A stretch of 51,813 bases of DNA. Source: Eubacterium xylanophilum ATCC 35991 (lineage in GTDB: Bacteria; Bacillota; Clostridia; Lachnospirales; Lachnospiraceae). A model generated the notes under the pieces. That model worked only from the letters and a program-made list of their open reading frames with translations. It was not told where the DNA came from and ran no database searches. The DNA lies in assembly GCF_000518685.1 (NCBI RefSeq), contig NZ_JAEB01000026.1, positions 1 through 51,813 on the forward strand. The letters run 5' to 3'. Positions 42,676 through 50,890 of this stretch are shown one piece after another (positions within the stretch are counted from its first letter, which is position 1; every line of letters begins with the position of its first letter). The translations under genes were made by a program, and so were the position numbers.

Positions 42676-44052
42676 ATGAAAGATATTATATTGAGCGATA
42701 AAACATTCAAATTGGAGCAAGATCCATATATCTACCAGCTCCAGGATGTGGAAAAACCAGAGTTGTTTCGTGAAATGTTCCCATACACAGAAACACCCAA
42801 AATCACATTCAACTACCGCAAAGTTCCGGAGAACATGGCTGAAGATATCTTCATAACTGATACCACATTTCGCGATGGCCAGCAGTCTCGTGCACCTTAT
42901 ACCACTGAGCAAATGGTTCATATCTACAAACTACTTCACAAACTCGGAGGCCCAAAGGGCATGATTCGTCAAACAGAGTTCTTCGTATACTCTGAGAAGG
43001 ACCGCAAAGCACTTGAAAAGTGTATGGAGTTAGGCTATGAATTCCCTGAAATCACTACTTGGATACGTGCATCAAAAAAAGACTTTGAACTTGTCAAATC
43101 CATAGGAGTCAAGGAAACTGGCGTCCTTGTCAGTTGCTCGGACTACCATATTTTCCACAAAATGGGGCTCACAAGAAAGCAAGCTCTCGACAAATACCTT
43201 GGAATTATTTCCGATTGTATCGAGGCCGGTCTTCGTCCTCGTTGTCACTTTGAGGATATTACTCGAGCTGACTTTTATGGTTTTGTAGTGCCATTTGCCA
43301 ATGAGTTAATGAAACTCTCCCACGAGAGCAATGTTCCTATCAAAATCCGCGCTTGCGACACAATGGGATATGGTGTTCCCTACCCTGGTGCAGCACTTCC
43401 TCGAAGTGTCTCCGGAATTATCTACGGTCTTCAGCACTACTCTGATGTACCTTCTGAGATGATAGAATGGCATGGACATAATGATTTCTATAAAGGAGTC
43501 GTAAATGCCACTACAGCCTGGATGTACGGAGCCAGTGCAGTTAACTGCTCTCTTCTTGGAATAGGCGAGAGAACAGGAAATGTTCCGCTAGAAGCCATGG
43601 TTTTCGAGTACGCATCTCTCCGTGGTCATCTTAACGGCATGGATCCAACGGTAATAACAGAAATTGCAGACTATATTCAGAATGAAACCAACTATAGAAT
43701 CCCACCTATGACCCCGTTTGTCGGCGCCAACTTCAACATGACTCGCGCCGGAATTCACGCAGACGGAATGATGAAGAATCCGGAAATATATAATATTTTC
43801 GACACCACTGCCATTCTCGGTCGCCCACCAAAGGTATCCATCAATTCAACAAGCGGAGTTGCCGGCATTGCCTTCTGGGTTAACGAACACAGAAAAATGA
43901 CCGGCGAACCAGAAATAGACAAAAAAGATCCGCTGATTATGTACATTTACGATTGGGTAAATTCTCAGTATGAGGACGGTCGAATTACTATAATAAGTGA
44001 TCAAGAACTTGAGGAGAAGTACCGCGAAGCCACGGAATATTTTTCCAAATAA
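42676..44052 (+). CDS. HMGL-family enzyme, probable Re-citrate synthase
   Basis: 458 aa from ATG 42676 (ACGGAGG upstream). The TIM barrel of the isopropylmalate/homocitrate synthase family starts at FITDTTFRDGQQSR (R66, D67), with CHFEDITRADFYGF, RACDTMGYG, EWHGHNDF (metal ligands HxH) and NCSLLGIGERTGN. It lacks the C-terminal allosteric LeuA domain. This length and extended N-terminus match the clostridial (R)-citrate synthase branch (known from Clostridium kluyveri), which replaces ordinary citrate synthase for glutamate synthesis. Isopropylmalate or homocitrate synthesis is the alternative. Confidence 0.8.
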   Translation: MKDIILSDKTFKLEQDPYIYQLQDVEKPELFREMFPYTETPKITFNYRKVPENMAEDIFITDTTFRDGQQSRAPYTTEQMVHIYKLLHKLGGPKGMIRQTEFFVYSEKDRKALEKCMELGYEFPEITTWIRASKKDFELVKSIGVKETGVLVSCSDYHIFHKMGLTRKQALDKYLGIISDCIEAGLRPRCHFEDITRADFYGFVVPFANELMKLSHESNVPIKIRACDTMGYGVPYPGAALPRSVSGIIYGLQHYSDVPSEMIEWHGHNDFYKGVVNATTAWMYGASAVNCSLLGIGERTGNVPLEAMVFEYASLRGHLNGMDPTVITEIADYIQNETNYRIPPMTPFVGANFNMTRAGIHADGMMKNPEIYNIFDTTAILGRPPKVSINSTSGVAGIAFWVNEHRKMTGEPEIDKKDPLIMYIYDWVNSQYEDGRITIISDQELEEKYREATEYFSK

Positions 44053-44123
44053 TCGTTGTTAACCAGCGCCAAGTCAAGTATAATAGTATTAATAATAGAC
44101 TAATTTACAGGAGGCGCCCCACT

Positions 44124-45167
44124 ATGGATAATCAAGCTGTTGAAAACAGAAAAGTTTACTTTGACTACATGCGTGTTTTTGCCACCATCGCTGTCATATT
44201 GCTGCATGTCTCGGGCGATGGCTATAATACAACTGCGATAAACTCGCTCCATTGGCATGTTTTGGAAGTTTCGAACAGCTTGGTCCGCTGGGGTGTCTCT
44301 GTCTTCGTTATGATTAGCGGTGCACTCTTTTTAAGTCGAGATATTCCATTAAAAAAGATATATTCCAAATACATTCTCCACCTTGCAACTGCTTTTTTTG
44401 CATGGTCAATTTTCTATGCCATCATCGGCGGAGGAACTCTGTCAGAGAGAGTTCTCGCTGTTTTTTCGGGACACTTTCACATGTGGTTCATCCCTATGAT
44501 TATCGGCCTATATATGTGTATCCCTTTCATCAAGCCAATTGCAAACAATCAGAAGATTTCTCGCTATTATATTATTCTTTCGTTCCTGTTGGTATTTATA
44601 ATTCCTGAAATCAATTCGCTTATTGGTGATTTTGGAACTTATCCACTGACCTTTATCCCTAGAATATTTAGCGCTCTCACAGGAAATCTCAGCATAAAAA
44701 TGGTCTTAGGCTTCCCGGTTTTCTTTGTGTTGGGTCATCACTTAAACACCGTTATTTTAGACAAGAAACAGCGTCGTATCATCTATATTCTTGGCATTAT
44801 CGGTTTCTTATCAACAATCATTCTCTGCATTGTTGTCACTATGAAAACAGGCAAAGCCTGCACTACATACCTTGAAACTTTCACTGTCAATGTATTCTTA
44901 GAGGCATTGGCCGTATTTGTGTGGATTAAATACAAAAAATGGGACAATATAAAACTCAATAATATCATGATTAAACTCAGCAAATACTGCTTTGGAGCCT
45001 ACCTTATACATCCTTTGATAATTCGACTTATAGATAAAACGGGACTAAATACCTTTGTATTTAATCCCATTATCTCAATTATTTTCATCACTATAACAGT
45101 AACCGCAATATCTTATGTTATTTCAATAATACTGAACCATATTCCATTTATCCGCCGTACTGTTTGA
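44124..45167 (+). CDS. Membrane acyltransferase (acyltransferase_3 family)
   Basis: 347 aa, about ten membrane segments. The N-terminus VYFDYMRVFATIAVILLHVSGDGY carries the family's Arg and the catalytic-type His in LLHV; RWGVSVFVMISGALFL and FHMWFIPMIIGLY follow. Such enzymes O-acetylate cell-surface sugars or peptidoglycan. CAGGAGG precedes the ATG, and TATAAT at about 44081 may be its promoter. No glycan genes are beside it, so the target is unknown. Confidence 0.9.
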   Translation: MDNQAVENRKVYFDYMRVFATIAVILLHVSGDGYNTTAINSLHWHVLEVSNSLVRWGVSVFVMISGALFLSRDIPLKKIYSKYILHLATAFFAWSIFYAIIGGGTLSERVLAVFSGHFHMWFIPMIIGLYMCIPFIKPIANNQKISRYYIILSFLLVFIIPEINSLIGDFGTYPLTFIPRIFSALTGNLSIKMVLGFPVFFVLGHHLNTVILDKKQRRIIYILGIIGFLSTIILCIVVTMKTGKACTTYLETFTVNVFLEALAVFVWIKYKKWDNIKLNNIMIKLSKYCFGAYLIHPLIIRLIDKTGLNTFVFNPIISIIFITITVTAISYVISIILNHIPFIRRTV

Positions 45168-45187
45168 TTAATCAGTCCAAATACTCA

Positions 45188-45508
45188 TCACTGGACAACA
45201 ACTGCAGTTCCGGAAGCTGTCACCATAAGCATGCCATTGTCTGCTCCCAAAACCTCGTAGTCAATATCTACACCGACCACAGCATTGGCACCAACCTGCA
45301 TTGCACGTTGCTCCATCTCTGCAATTGCCTGTTGTCTTGCCTGTATTAATTCATCTTCGTATGTAGTTGATCTTCCTCCAAAAACATTGGACAAGCCCGC
45401 CACAAAATCCTTTATGACATTTACTCCAGCTACTACCTCACCAAATACTATTCCTTTGTACTCCACGATAGCTTTACCTTCCACCGTAGGTGTCGTTGTT
45501 GAAATCAT
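45188..45508 (-). CDS. UPF0145 (YbjQ-like) protein
   Basis: 106 aa from ATG 45508 (AAGGAG 9 nt upstream; an ATG 9 nt earlier is too close to the site). It shows the family core [48 protein letters not shown] and [10 protein letters not shown]. Family members form pentamers; their function is unclear, with metal binding suggested in older annotation. It converges with the acyltransferase gene. Confidence 0.92.
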   Translation of the reverse strand: MISTTTPTVEGKAIVEYKGIVFGEVVAGVNVIKDFVAGLSNVFGGRSTTYEDELIQARQQAIAEMEQRAMQVGANAVVGVDIDYEVLGADNGMLMVTASGTAVVVQ

Positions 45509-45546
45509 ACTTTTCATCTCCTTCTTGTAAATAGTTTTGTATTATG

Positions 45547-47052
45547 CTACGTAAAATATTTTACCATATTGCCAATATGGTAGCAAGGGTTTAAAAAAAA
45601 CCATATAGCCATTACTTTAATTCTATTGCAAATTGGCAATACTATTTTGGTACAAAGCTGTTCCCTTTCAATCACAACTTCTGTCATAACAATTTTTCCA
45701 TTGTGTTTCATTTCACCATATTCTAGTGGATAAAATTTTCCGCTAGCAATTACATACTCGCTATCTAACGCATCCTGAGTCCAATCGGAAAAAAAAATAA
45801 TCTTACTTTCACTGTAATTGCCATAGACCAGTCTTATTCTTTCTATCTGAGATCCATAAGTGCCATATCCCATTAGGACTATTTTTCTTATCTTCCTGTT
45901 TATAGCAATTTCCTGTCCCTCCATGGGCATACAATCATATGGGTTTTCCGCTTTGGGAAAAGGATAATCAATCCCATTTATAGTTATTGATGTACCAAAA
46001 GGAAGTTGCATAGTTGTTTTATAATCTCTTCCAGAGAACATATGACTCCTCTCAGAAAGTACCAATGGAACACAAAACACCTCTAATTCTCCTACTTCGT
46101 TCGTGGTTATATTTATACTAGCAAGGTCCGATATCTCCTTCTGCATTATAAGACTTCTTAGTTCCTGCTCTTTTTCCGCAACCTCAGATAGTTTCCCAAT
46201 CAATGAATTTTGGAACAAATTAATGTCATCCCTGTCAAGCTCCCCTTCTTGGTACATAGAATGAAGCTTTACAATATATAGTCTAATCTCTTCAAATATT
46301 CTTGATATAGCTATATTTTGTTTGATAACTTTATCATTCCACTCAAAATACTCTTTACTAGCTCTAAGAAAAATATCAAACTGGATGTGCATACTGTACC
46401 ACCTCAGAGCAAGCTTATAAAGCGGAACATTCCAAATATTTTTTTCAAATTTTAATTCCGTATAAATGTCAAAATCTCTTCTTATTCCTTGAATTAATTT
46501 TCGTATTGTTTCTGGTTTATATCTCTTTTTTATCTGTGCCAGCACTTGGCTCTTCTTAATTAGTTTCTTCTTTCTTTCATGTTTTCTATCAAATACAACA
46601 ATCTGTCGCATCCCTTGTTCCACATCACTCCATGTGATTAATTCGGCATCTCGTCTTGGAAGCGAATCCGAACAAACAATACCCTTTTCAGTTACATCTG
46701 TAATTACCAAAAAATGCAAGCTTCCTGACGAGGACTTATATGTTTTTTGCCACGGACAGTAATTCGACCATATGCATGCAATCATTCTACCATATTGCAT
46801 AACCCCTTCCGTAATCACTCTCTTCTTTGATTGACCTTTAAAAAAAACAGGTTTAAACTCACATCCATATATATTCTTCAAATTTTTAATAAGAATTCTA
46901 TCGTCATATATCAGTCCATCCCCCAAAGGAAGTGTCCTTCTATACTTTATTTGTAAACTATCAAAAAGCAAGAATTCATACTCTCCTAAATGGAAATGAC
47001 ATACATCCAATATCGCATTTTCCAGACAATCCATTCCTTTTACAACTAACAA
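45547..47052 (-). CDS. BtrH/C39-like N-terminal domain protein, candidate acyltransferase
   Basis: 501 aa from a TTG at 47052 with GAGG upstream. Residues 1-150 read like the papain-fold domain of BtrH and C39-type proteins: GMDCLENAILDVCHFHL (C9), a middle part with YGCEFKPVFF, then SLHFLVITDVTEKGIVCSDSLP (H113, D129) and ITWSDVEQGM. BtrH transfers an acyl group from a carrier protein to an aminoglycoside. Residues 190-310 are helical; 360-480 are beta-rich (IRKIVLMGYGTYG, RIRLVYGNYSESKIIFFSDWT), perhaps a carbohydrate-binding-like sandwich. It is last in a cluster with ligases and a carrier protein. The fold assignment is by eye. Confidence 0.55.
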   Translation of the reverse strand: MLVVKGMDCLENAILDVCHFHLGEYEFLLFDSLQIKYRRTLPLGDGLIYDDRILIKNLKNIYGCEFKPVFFKGQSKKRVITEGVMQYGRMIACIWSNYCPWQKTYKSSSGSLHFLVITDVTEKGIVCSDSLPRRDAELITWSDVEQGMRQIVVFDRKHERKKKLIKKSQVLAQIKKRYKPETIRKLIQGIRRDFDIYTELKFEKNIWNVPLYKLALRWYSMHIQFDIFLRASKEYFEWNDKVIKQNIAISRIFEEIRLYIVKLHSMYQEGELDRDDINLFQNSLIGKLSEVAEKEQELRSLIMQKEISDLASINITTNEVGELEVFCVPLVLSERSHMFSGRDYKTTMQLPFGTSITINGIDYPFPKAENPYDCMPMEGQEIAINRKIRKIVLMGYGTYGSQIERIRLVYGNYSESKIIFFSDWTQDALDSEYVIASGKFYPLEYGEMKHNGKIVMTEVVIEREQLCTKIVLPICNRIKVMAIWFFLNPCYHIGNMVKYFT

Positions 47053-47136
47053 TACTCTACCTCATTCCTAATTCTAATCATCTTATCAGGGATTCTTACT
47101 CTCTTTTTTATTGCATCAACTATCTTTTTAACTTGT

Positions 47137-48390
47137 TCAGACCAATGCCTTGACAATATCTATGACCAGTCCGTCATCAGTAATGAACAATTGAAAAGTA
47201 TCTCGAATATCAATTTCACTGTATACCAAATCTCTTAACTCTTCTAGATTGATTCTCTTTCCGCAAATTTTGGATATTATACTTTTGCGACTGTCGATAT
47301 ACAAATACCCTTCTTCATCTAAATATCCAAAATCTCCAGTATATAAAACTAATTGCGATTCCTCCTTTCGACATAGATCCGCCCATCCCTCAGCGTATCC
47401 CATCATGACATTATTTCCCGAATATATTACCTCGCCGTCTTGTGATATTTTAATCACACCTTCACCAATAGGTTTACCAACTGACCTTAGTTTATCTTTA
47501 TGTTTTGTAATGTCTAACACTGTCATTCTCGCCGTAGCTTCTGTCTGACCATACATAACAAAAAAACTGCATTTATTCTTTTCAGAAAGATTTGCCCAAT
47601 ATTTCAACTCATCATCTTGCATCTTCCCTCCAGCTTGAGTTAGCATTTTTAAACTTTTATGTTTTCTAATATCAAATCTCAGCATATGGAGCATATCATA
47701 AGTAAACGGAACACCTGAAAATGATGTTACATTGTACTTATCAACACAGTCCCAAAAATTTCCACTCATAATATTTTTTTCTGTTAAAACAACCGTACAT
47801 CCCATGTACAGATGTGTTTGTAATATCGATAAGCCATATGTATAGTCTAACTTCAGATAACATATAGCAACATCTCTAAACTGTATATCTAGACTCCTGC
47901 AAATATCTATTGTATTGGCCTTAATATTATCTTTACTAATTCTAACAAATTTTCTACTTCCTGTACTCCCGGACGTGGACAACAAAAGTGCAAGTTTGGG
48001 ATTTATATTTATTTCTTCTTCTCTTAAACGGTACAGAGAATATCTTTCACTGAACAAATTAGAATAAACTGTTCGAAACTTATTCTTCAAACCATCATTC
48101 GATGTCATTATATACTGAACTTTGTAGCGCATAGCCAAATCGCATATACTTGATTCTTCTAATTCTTCTGAAACAAGAATTGGCACACAGCCTTTATATA
48201 AACAAGCGAAGTAAGCACACACTGTTGAAAAATTGTTCTTGCAAACAATTATCATTGATGAATTGTTTTGCAACCCTTCACCGAACCACCTTATCATAGA
48301 ATCTAGCTCGTTATATGAAACTGTATTGCCATTATCTCGTATTAAAGCGACTTTATTGCCAAACCGCTTAAAATTCCAAAAATCTTCCAT
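47137..48390 (-). CDS. ANL adenylating enzyme with C-terminal frameshift
   Basis: Activates a carboxylic acid as acyl-adenylate. 417 aa: LLLSTSGSTGSRKFVRIS (phosphate loop), MYGQTEATARM, YTGDFGYLDEEGYLYIDSR and KSIISKICGKRINLEEL (hinge). The N-terminus MEDFWNFKRFGNKVALI is normal. The frame stops at 47137-47139 about 60 residues early. The +1 frame continues open to 47046 and encodes EQVKKIVDAIKKRVRIPDKM, a typical ANL C-terminal helix and strand, so a one-base shift removed the tail. The A10 lysine region is absent in both frames. The start is ATG 48390 (weak site) or TTG 48396. Confidence 0.85.
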   Translation of the reverse strand: MEDFWNFKRFGNKVALIRDNGNTVSYNELDSMIRWFGEGLQNNSSMIIVCKNNFSTVCAYFACLYKGCVPILVSEELEESSICDLAMRYKVQYIMTSNDGLKNKFRTVYSNLFSERYSLYRLREEEININPKLALLLSTSGSTGSRKFVRISKDNIKANTIDICRSLDIQFRDVAICYLKLDYTYGLSILQTHLYMGCTVVLTEKNIMSGNFWDCVDKYNVTSFSGVPFTYDMLHMLRFDIRKHKSLKMLTQAGGKMQDDELKYWANLSEKNKCSFFVMYGQTEATARMTVLDITKHKDKLRSVGKPIGEGVIKISQDGEVIYSGNNVMMGYAEGWADLCRKEESQLVLYTGDFGYLDEEGYLYIDSRKSIISKICGKRINLEELRDLVYSEIDIRDTFQLFITDDGLVIDIVKALV

Positions 48391-48408
48391 AATCAAAAAT
48401 CACGCGTA

Positions 48409-49248
48409 CTATCGCAATAAGTACATTCTTCTCCTATTCAATGATTCAATCTCTTGGTTATCGGTTATTTGATAGTTTTCTCTCAATCTCTTAATCGAAC
48501 GAGAATCCTTATATTCAAGAATATCAAGCATTCTGCTATTAGGTGCTTCAAATTTGTTTAGCTCTCTAAAAACTAAATACTTCACATTATTCATTAAGTA
48601 TTTTTGTGAAACACCAATATATCCACTTAATGCTCTATTAATTGTTCTATCTGAATATGGCAAATGCTGCAGTGAATATTTAATTCTCTCATTAAAACAG
48701 TTTTTGTTTCTGATATCATTGAATTCTTTCATCACCGAATACAATACAGGATTATTATTCAATAACGATTCTAGATAACCACATAATACTATCAAATCGT
48801 ATCTAAGTTGTTCATGATCTTCTTGTAAATTATATTTTGCAATTCGATTAATAATATCAATTCCCAACTCGAAATCAGTTTCCTTAATACCGTGTTCTCT
48901 AGAAATAAAACTCGCTTTTTGATATAACGTCTTGACAATACTTTCTCCTATTTCACCTAACACTCCACAAAGAAAACTCTCGCTAAAATTCATTGTATAC
49001 CGCTCATATTTTCTTCCTTTTTCCATACAAATAATACCATGACTTATATTAGATGGAATAATGCATATACATGAATTTTCAAATCCATATACCTTTTTTC
49101 CAATTATAACTTGCCCTTTCCCAGAAGAAATAATTAATATTTCAATAGAATCATGGGTGTGGATTTCACCGCTCTTTTCACCACTTGATACTTTATGTAA
49201 ACAAAGGAAATCGCGGTAGAAATCTCTCTTTTTAACATTTATATCCAA
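48409..49248 (-). CDS. AraC-type regulator with cupin domain
   Basis: 279 aa from TTG 49248 (GAGAGGATATAAA upstream). The N-terminal cupin sensor is IHTHDSIEILIISSGKGQVIIGKKVYGFENSCICIIPSNISHGI (about 29-72). The C-terminal HTH pair is degenerate: SLQHLPYSDRTINRALSGYIGVSQKYLMNNVKYLVFRELNKF, followed by ILEYKDSRSIKRLRENY. It lies inside the cluster between the carrier protein and the second ligase in the same direction, so it is probably the local regulator responding to a small molecule. Confidence 0.85.
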   Translation of the reverse strand: MDINVKKRDFYRDFLCLHKVSSGEKSGEIHTHDSIEILIISSGKGQVIIGKKVYGFENSCICIIPSNISHGIICMEKGRKYERYTMNFSESFLCGVLGEIGESIVKTLYQKASFISREHGIKETDFELGIDIINRIAKYNLQEDHEQLRYDLIVLCGYLESLLNNNPVLYSVMKEFNDIRNKNCFNERIKYSLQHLPYSDRTINRALSGYIGVSQKYLMNNVKYLVFRELNKFEAPNSRMLDILEYKDSRSIKRLRENYQITDNQEIESLNRRRMYLLR

Positions 49249-49296
49249 TTTATATCCTCTCTTTTATAATTCCTTTCAAGCGCAATCCAGTTCGCC

Positions 49297-49542
49297 CTAT
49301 AAATTGTCACAATAATCAATAAACTCTCCAATATTGGAATAATTTGTAATGGCAAATGCCAATTTCTCGTAACTAATATCATATTCTTCCTCAATATAGG
49401 TCAAAAGATTTAGGGCATCTATAGAATCAAAGTCTAAATCATCATACATATCCATGTCCATACATGTTTTTTTATCAATATCAATCTCGTGATTTCCTTC
49501 CTCATATAATTCAATTATTTTACATATAATATCCTCAGACAT
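49297..49542 (-). CDS. Stand-alone acyl/peptidyl carrier protein
   Basis: 81 aa from ATG 49542 (GGAAG upstream). Four-helix carrier fold: IICKIIELYEEG, the phosphopantetheine site DLDFDSIDALNLL with the Ser in DSI, then YIEEEYDISYEKLAFA and SNIGEFIDYC. It is very acidic. It starts 4 nt after the PaaK-like ligase stop, so the two are translated together and the ligase may load this carrier. It lacks sequence marks of the housekeeping fatty-acid ACP. Confidence 0.9.
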   Translation of the reverse strand: MSEDIICKIIELYEEGNHEIDIDKKTCMDMDMYDDLDFDSIDALNLLTYIEEEYDISYEKLAFAITNYSNIGEFIDYCDNL

Positions 49543-49546
49543 TTTT

Positions 49547-50776
49547 TTACTTCCTTTCAAATATAACAATTTTACCATTTTTCTGATTAGGTTCAATGTA
49601 TTCACATGTTATAATTTCTAGAGTACATTCTCCCAAATCATTCTTGATTGAATCAATTATGAATTGAGTTATCTCATTTCTCAATTTAGAATCCATAACC
49701 AAATAATATGTATAAGCTCTGTTTCCTTGTTCAACGATTTTAAACTGTTTAATATCAAAGCCATGCTCTTCAACTAAGCGTCGAATTGGCTTAAACAACG
49801 TATATAGGCTTCGTTCTTCGCCGTCAATAAAAAGCTTATCATTCACTCGACAATAACTTAGATCCAATACAGGATAGCAACTTCCACATTTACACTTTTG
49901 CGATATTATTCGTCCTCTATCCCCTATCCTATATCTTAAAAAAGGCATACTTGTATTCGTCAAAGAAGAAATAATAATATTACCTTCGTCATCATCAGGT
50001 AGCTTTTGATTACTGTCATCTACTATTTCCACAATAACATTATTGTCCATAACATGAAGATTTCCATACTCACAAGAGCAAGCAATCGAATTAACCTCTG
50101 TTGTCCCATATTGATTCATGACAGGGCAGCCAAAATACTCTTCAATTTCTTCTTTTTCAGCCTGTGTAAGCACCTCGCCCGTACATTCTATGTACTTTAT
50201 CATATCAATTGGTCTATACCCATGTGATTTCCATGCATGCATAATAATCTGAATTATAGATGGCTGTACTATCATCCATGTCGGAGAAAATTTATTAATC
50301 AGTTCATATAGCTTTACAGCATTATCATATTTTATATATTCCTTGAAAATTCCAAGCTTAGTTTCTGATATTTTTTTTACCAACTCTTTATTATTGTGGG
50401 AGTCATTGAACGTTGAAAAGAAAAAACACAACTTATCCGATGGTTCAATACCAAATCTTTCCTTCCTCAACACCCATAGTGAGCTCAAAGATCTTTTTAC
50501 ATCCCCCTGTCCCCAAGTCACCTTTAAACATTCTCCTGTTGTACCCGATGTATATACTTCATATGGTGGCTTACCTAGATCTCTTACTAAGGCAGGCGGA
50601 TAGATAAGTTTATCTTGATTATTAATAATATCAATTTTATTTACTATTGGTAATGTATCCCAAATATCCTCAATATTTTCCTCTGTAATATTCATTCCGT
50701 GGGATAACTGTTGATATAATTCTACATTATTGTAACATTCCACAAAAAATCGTTTTGCTTTGCTATTAATTCTCAT
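49547..50776 (-). CDS. PaaK/CapK-like acid-activating ligase
   Basis: 409 aa of the phenylacetate-CoA-ligase-like branch of the ANL superfamily: EVYTSGTTGECLKVTWGQ (phosphate loop), IECTGEVLTQAEKEEIEEYFG, NQYGTTEVNSIAC (A5-like), FLRYRIGDRGRI (A7-like) and a short C-terminal domain ending EPNQKNGKIVIFERK (NGK, the expected catalytic lysine context). KCKCGSCYP near 300 may bind zinc. First gene of the cluster; promoter at 50843-50872. It probably activates the starter acid for the adjacent carrier protein. Confidence 0.85.
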   Translation of the reverse strand: MRINSKAKRFFVECYNNVELYQQLSHGMNITEENIEDIWDTLPIVNKIDIINNQDKLIYPPALVRDLGKPPYEVYTSGTTGECLKVTWGQGDVKRSLSSLWVLRKERFGIEPSDKLCFFFSTFNDSHNNKELVKKISETKLGIFKEYIKYDNAVKLYELINKFSPTWMIVQPSIIQIIMHAWKSHGYRPIDMIKYIECTGEVLTQAEKEEIEEYFGCPVMNQYGTTEVNSIACSCEYGNLHVMDNNVIVEIVDDSNQKLPDDDEGNIIISSLTNTSMPFLRYRIGDRGRIISQKCKCGSCYPVLDLSYCRVNDKLFIDGEERSLYTLFKPIRRLVEEHGFDIKQFKIVEQGNRAYTYYLVMDSKLRNEITQFIIDSIKNDLGECTLEIITCEYIEPNQKNGKIVIFERK

Positions 50777-50842
50777 TGATTCCTAATTCTCCTCATGTTT
50801 GTTCTAGTTATTCAGTCTAATAAGAATCATATATCCCATAAC

Positions 50843-50872
50843 ATAATAACACATATAAAAGTTGAAAGTCAA
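50843..50872 (-). promoter_or_regulatory. Promoter of the ligase-carrier cluster
   Basis: TTGACT (50867-50872), an 18-nt spacer and TATTAT (50843-50848) on the minus strand, about 70 nt before the first gene. Confidence 0.6.
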
Positions 50873-50890
50873 TATATAATCAACATAAAG

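Noticed and set aside
45547-47052. C39 bacteriocin-processing peptidase
   Set aside because: No ABC-transporter domains or leader peptide gene are present, and carrier/ligase neighbours fit a BtrH-type role better.
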